From positions 10,256,012-10,320,011 of the forward strand of contig CM059623.1 in NCBI GenBank assembly GCA_030435675.1: a stretch of 64,000 nucleotides of DNA. Direction: 5' to 3'. The notes below the pieces were generated by a model, which was not told the origin of the DNA, made no database searches, and worked only from the letters and a program-made list of their open reading frames with translations. Source of the DNA: Steinernema hermaphroditum. Lineage: Eukaryota > Nematoda > Chromadorea > Rhabditida > Steinernematidae. Position 1 is the first letter of the stretch; each line of letters begins with the position of its first letter. Both the position numbers and the translations under genes were made by a program. Of this stretch, positions 60,876 through 64,000 are shown piece by piece.

Positions 60876-61624
60876 CAAAGATGGGTGTCCCAAAAGGGAG
60901 ACAATGACTGAAAATGGAAAGACTGTAGTCAGAAGATGAGACAGACAGGAAGGCGCGTTTGGATCGGAAACAGAACAAGTGTTTCGAAGATCGCCTCGGA
61001 GAAATCGGAAGAGTCCCAAAAAACGATACCGAAGTCTGGAATACCGTACTTGTCGTTCAAGAGATCTTCTTGAGATCGGTCCCTTTTCAAAGATGACCGA
61101 GTCGCAGGGTAATCCGCATAAGATAGAATATGTGACTCGCAGAGGAGAAATTCTAGACACCAAACGCCGATTCGAAACAAAAGAGAGCTAATCCAAGGAC
61201 AGCAACATGACAATCGCAAGGAGTCGTAGCCGCTTACAAGAGAATATCCGATCGGAAAGGGGCGCCAGTTCATTGTTACTGTCGGTACCGGTGTCTCCCT
61301 GCGTTGTTTACGTGTTGAGTTAATTCCCATTCGAGTCAGAAAACGCCGAGTCGCCGAGTCGAGTCGAATCGAGTCGAAAAAGGCGACTCGAACTCGACTC
61401 GACTCGACTCGAAGTGCCAACCCTAGTAAATGGTCATAGATACATTTTGCAGATTCTTTATTCAGCATATTTTTGCAAACGTTGCAAGAAAGTACAAAAG
61501 GAATTCAAAGGAAAAATAGAACGATGGTGGGCGATGGAAATATTTCTCTTTTTGTTAAGTGAACTGAAAATAGAGCATTAATTCTCATCGGCTTCTCCTT
61601 TTTTTTGTCGCCATAAAAGAGCGA
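60876..61624. other. spacer between ZNF277 and the small peptide gene
   Basis: Contains the probable 5' UTR of ZNF277 (a TTTCAG acceptor precedes its ATG by about 35 bp) and the GAGTCG inverted repeat at 61349-61413. No gene seen. Confidence 0.4.
61349..61413. repeat. GAGTCG/CGACTC microsatellite forming an inverted repeat
   Basis: Several GAGTCG/GAGTCGA units on the left face a mirror run of CGACTC units on the right, around an A-rich centre (GAAAAAGG). The two arms are complementary and could extrude a hairpin of roughly 25 bp. Confidence 0.75.
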
Positions 61625-61882
61625 ATGAGCATCAGGCAGGCCATCCTGACAACAATGAAGGTCTTCTTCCTGATTGTGCTTCTTCTCGCCTCCGTCGAAG
61701 CGTCGTGGAGACATCGTGGAATCAACGAGGGGCATCGTCTCGCCGCCCGCCACGACATCCGACGCCACCCTCGGGACTTCAAGTCCGGAATCGGAGCTCC
61801 AGCTCATGTCTTCCCCGACTACGATGAGCTTAACCAAGAGACGCCGCGTCGTTTGGGATTGTGCACTTCCGATTATTGCTAA
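61625..61882 (+). CDS. small secreted peptide precursor, possible neuropeptide
   Basis: Single-exon frame. The likely start is ATG 61655 (75 aa); ATG 61625 adds ten residues. A clear signal peptide MKVFFLIVLLLASVEA is followed by a basic region (WRHRG, RHDIRRHPRD) and a short C-terminus in which a dibasic PRR precedes LGLCTSDYC. Cleavage at RR would release a nonapeptide with two cysteines able to form a ring. AATAAA lies 22 bp after the stop (61904), supporting a real 3' end. No known nematode peptide family is matched with confidence. Confidence 0.55.
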   Translation: MSIRQAILTTMKVFFLIVLLLASVEASWRHRGINEGHRLAARHDIRRHPRDFKSGIGAPAHVFPDYDELNQETPRRLGLCTSDYC

Positions 61883-64000
61883 AATAATGCGTCGACTGTG
61901 TGAAATAAACTCTGCATGAATACAACAGAATTTGTGTTCCTTGGGAGCTGATCAGGTCCTAAAACCAAGCGAGTCCGGACTCGCCGGCATCTCTGCTCGG
62001 GAGCCAAATATGCAGCTAACAGTGAATGTTTCATCCCTTATTCCGAAACGCTATTCCGTTTTGGGAGCCTTTAGGGATCCTCTTCCGAAATTGCCGTCTT
62101 CATTAATAGAGCCGCATAGAACTAATACATATCTACCAGTCTATCTACCATATGAAGGCGAACTGGAAATGTCTTTGAAATCACTTTCCATTTTTAGCTT
62201 GTATGCCGCCATTTAAGTATCTTTCACAAGGTCGCCGTCTCCGGCACCGGCACCGTTTTGTGTTCATGTTGCCACCGGCGCCGGTAAGGGCACCTTGTGA
62301 AAGAGCCATTAAAGATCATCCGAGTAGATCTAACCGAATGGATTCCTCACTCAAACCATGTTTCATTTCATTTTAGGGTTGATCAAGTCAGCACTGTTGG
62401 CTATTTCGTTGACCATGTTCCTCCGACACCCATCAGAAACATCTTTCAATAAGCGTTCCAGTTTTCTTATCTACGACTGAATCTCTCCATAATACACTTC
62501 AAGGTCTCCCTTCTGAGGGTCCCTTCTCACTTTCCCGTGGCCTCACTTTAGCCCAGCTGCGTGGCCCTCTCACACAACGAACACTTTCCCACACTTTCGC
62601 GCATCCCTTTAGTTTCGCATTCCCTAAAATCTCTTCGGGTGGAATAAGGCCCGGCGGGCACTCTTAAAGTGCAAATCGAGTTACTCCAATTTGGAAGAAG
62701 TGCTCGAGGAAGCGTCGGAACGTGCACTGCTTGAAAAGGTGCCCTGCAAGCACGAAGTTTCGATGCATTTTAAGTGTTTACGGGGTGGCGGGTGAAGAGG
62801 GTCGAAGAGGGTCATCAACAAAACCGTTTAGGGAACGGAGCTGGAGATGAGAAGCTGGCAGTAGGCAAACAAAGGGGCGATCGGGGGAGCGCAAACTTAA
62901 TAGGGTGGGTAAACACTGAGTCCATAAGTGGCTAATTAATTGGCAATTCCCAAAAATTCTGCACATAGCCTTTAGTCAGCATTTAGGGCGAATTATACCC
63001 TCGTGACTCTAAGTGCACCCGTAACGTAAAGGCAATTAACAAAGTTTCCCATGTTGGAAAGCGAATTAATCGTCTTGGAAAAGGAGCACAATCGCGGCCT
63101 TTTTCGTCTCACTTTTTCACACCGTCCGCGCCCCTCGGAGTGCCCAATTACGACGGGCGCGCCATCATGCACCGCTACCCAATATGCGGAGCACGCGCCT
63201 CGGATGCACCTTTCTGCGAGGAGATGACTTGAGAGCGCCGCGAGGACATCGCTGCGCTTTGTTTTCGCCGCCGCCACTTTCTTGCCGAAGGCGCGGAGGA
63301 CATGCGACGGGCGATACCGTTGGGCAACGGTCGTTGAGTGGGTGAAGGAGGTCGACTGATGGGGAGGTAGGCGCTGTTTTCGGTTCTCTGCGAGGTTTTG
63401 GATCGAAGACAGGACTGTCTAAGATGGAAGGTAAAATGTAGCCATAGAGAGATCTTGTGATCAGTTATACGAAGGAGAAACCAAAGGCTCTCCGGTCTTT
63501 TCAACTTTTATCCTTGATTTGTTGAAGATTCTCAATGCTGATAGAATGAGTGCAGCTTGAAAATTCATTCGTAAATTCTGTTAAAGCAAAATTGGCATAT
63601 CAGGGCACTCATGTCGCCGTGGATGCCACTCTGTTCTTCTCGTGGATATATTTGATATTCCAATTAGAGTAGGAAATTTGTTAAACAGGGTTGTAGGATA
63701 TTAGATTCGTTCTGATTCGTTTTGTGGAACGAGCATTCCTGCAAGTACCCTTGTCAGGTGAACTCTCCCCAAGGTCCTTTCGAGCGCCCCTTTATAGCGT
63801 CCACGTCCCCTGAATGGTGTCTGCACCAGTAGAAGGATTATTTTAATATTCGCCATAATTCACCATCTAATCGTTTCGCTCCAGCGGGCTTCGGCCATCA
63901 GATGCTCTAATTGAGGAATGTTTGTAATTTTCGCGAATTAAGAGAAACCATTGCGCCGACTAGTCGTCCGTTTCCAAAAAGACCTCCCCTGTGGAGGCAT
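61883..64000. other. right-end spacer
   Basis: Contains the hairpin at 62221-62303. A minus-strand stretch at about 63400-63178 is GC-rich and open in two frames, one reading TENSAYLPISRPPSPTQRP... to APHIG, after a CTCGCAG acceptor-like site. It may be the last exon of a gene that I cannot assemble. Nothing else supportable. Confidence 0.3.
62221..62303. repeat. 83-nt hairpin-forming inverted repeat
   Basis: Perfect 12-bp arms CTTTCACAAGGT (62221) and ACCTTGTGAAAG (62292) enclose a GC-rich, partly complementary interior (CCGGCACCGG against CCGGCGCCGG) and a T-rich loop around GTTTTGTGTTCATGTT. The size and shape fit either a miniature transposable element or a pre-miRNA-like fold. Confidence 0.6.

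Overview
The window looks like a stretch of nematode nuclear chromosome. The evidence is the gene structure: GC-richer exons in AT-rich spacers, introns mostly of 40-50 nt with GT...TTTCAG or TTTAG ends, and splice acceptors directly in front of the ATG in several genes, as expected from trans-splicing or 5' UTR introns. Gene content agrees: ZMP-type metalloproteinases, CHK-kinase-like proteins, eggshell-type chitin-binding proteins, MIF and a spinster transporter. I cannot name the species. All exon models were joined by hand, and those called confidently keep frame across every junction.

1-7.3 kb: a partial glutamine-rich gene, an MPP10 gene with a long repetitive N-terminal extension (both on the minus strand), then BCL7 (SWI/SNF subunit) and ribosomal protein eL18 on the plus strand. 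7.7-10.9 kb: a secreted multidomain chitin-binding protein with two kinds of internal tandem expansion. One is a set of 180-bp domain repeats. The other is an array of six 117-bp exon-plus-intron units. 13-20.4 kb: two tandem matrix metalloproteinase (MMP) paralogs. The first is complete, with a cysteine-rich gene nested antisense in its large intron. The second lacks the pro-domain and the catalytic glutamate. 20.4-25.3 kb has no gene that I can support, only a small hAT-like element.

25.3-36.2 kb is metabolic: an L-asparaginase with ankyrin repeats, a short-chain dehydrogenase, an initiator tRNA-Met, and a three-domain adenylation-carrier-reductase enzyme. 36.3-41.8 kb holds a CHK-kinase-like gene and long spacers. 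41.8-51.3 kb: an LRRC59-like ER protein, MIF, CNOT3 (CCR4-NOT) and a STARD10-like lipid transfer protein. 51.3-55.2 kb is gene-poor with a mariner-like MITE. 55.2-61.9 kb: a possible small gene, spinster, FRG1, ZNF277 and a small secreted peptide. The last 2 kb shows only a hairpin element and weak exon-like pieces.

Many neighbours are convergent with short gaps: asparaginase/SDR, LRRC59/MIF, CNOT3/STARD10 and spinster/FRG1. Most genes are conserved housekeeping genes (rRNA processing, translation, chromatin, mRNA decay). The unusual material is in the extracellular genes (chitin-binding protein, MMP pair, small peptide), in the MPP10 extension, and in the adenylation-reductase enzyme.
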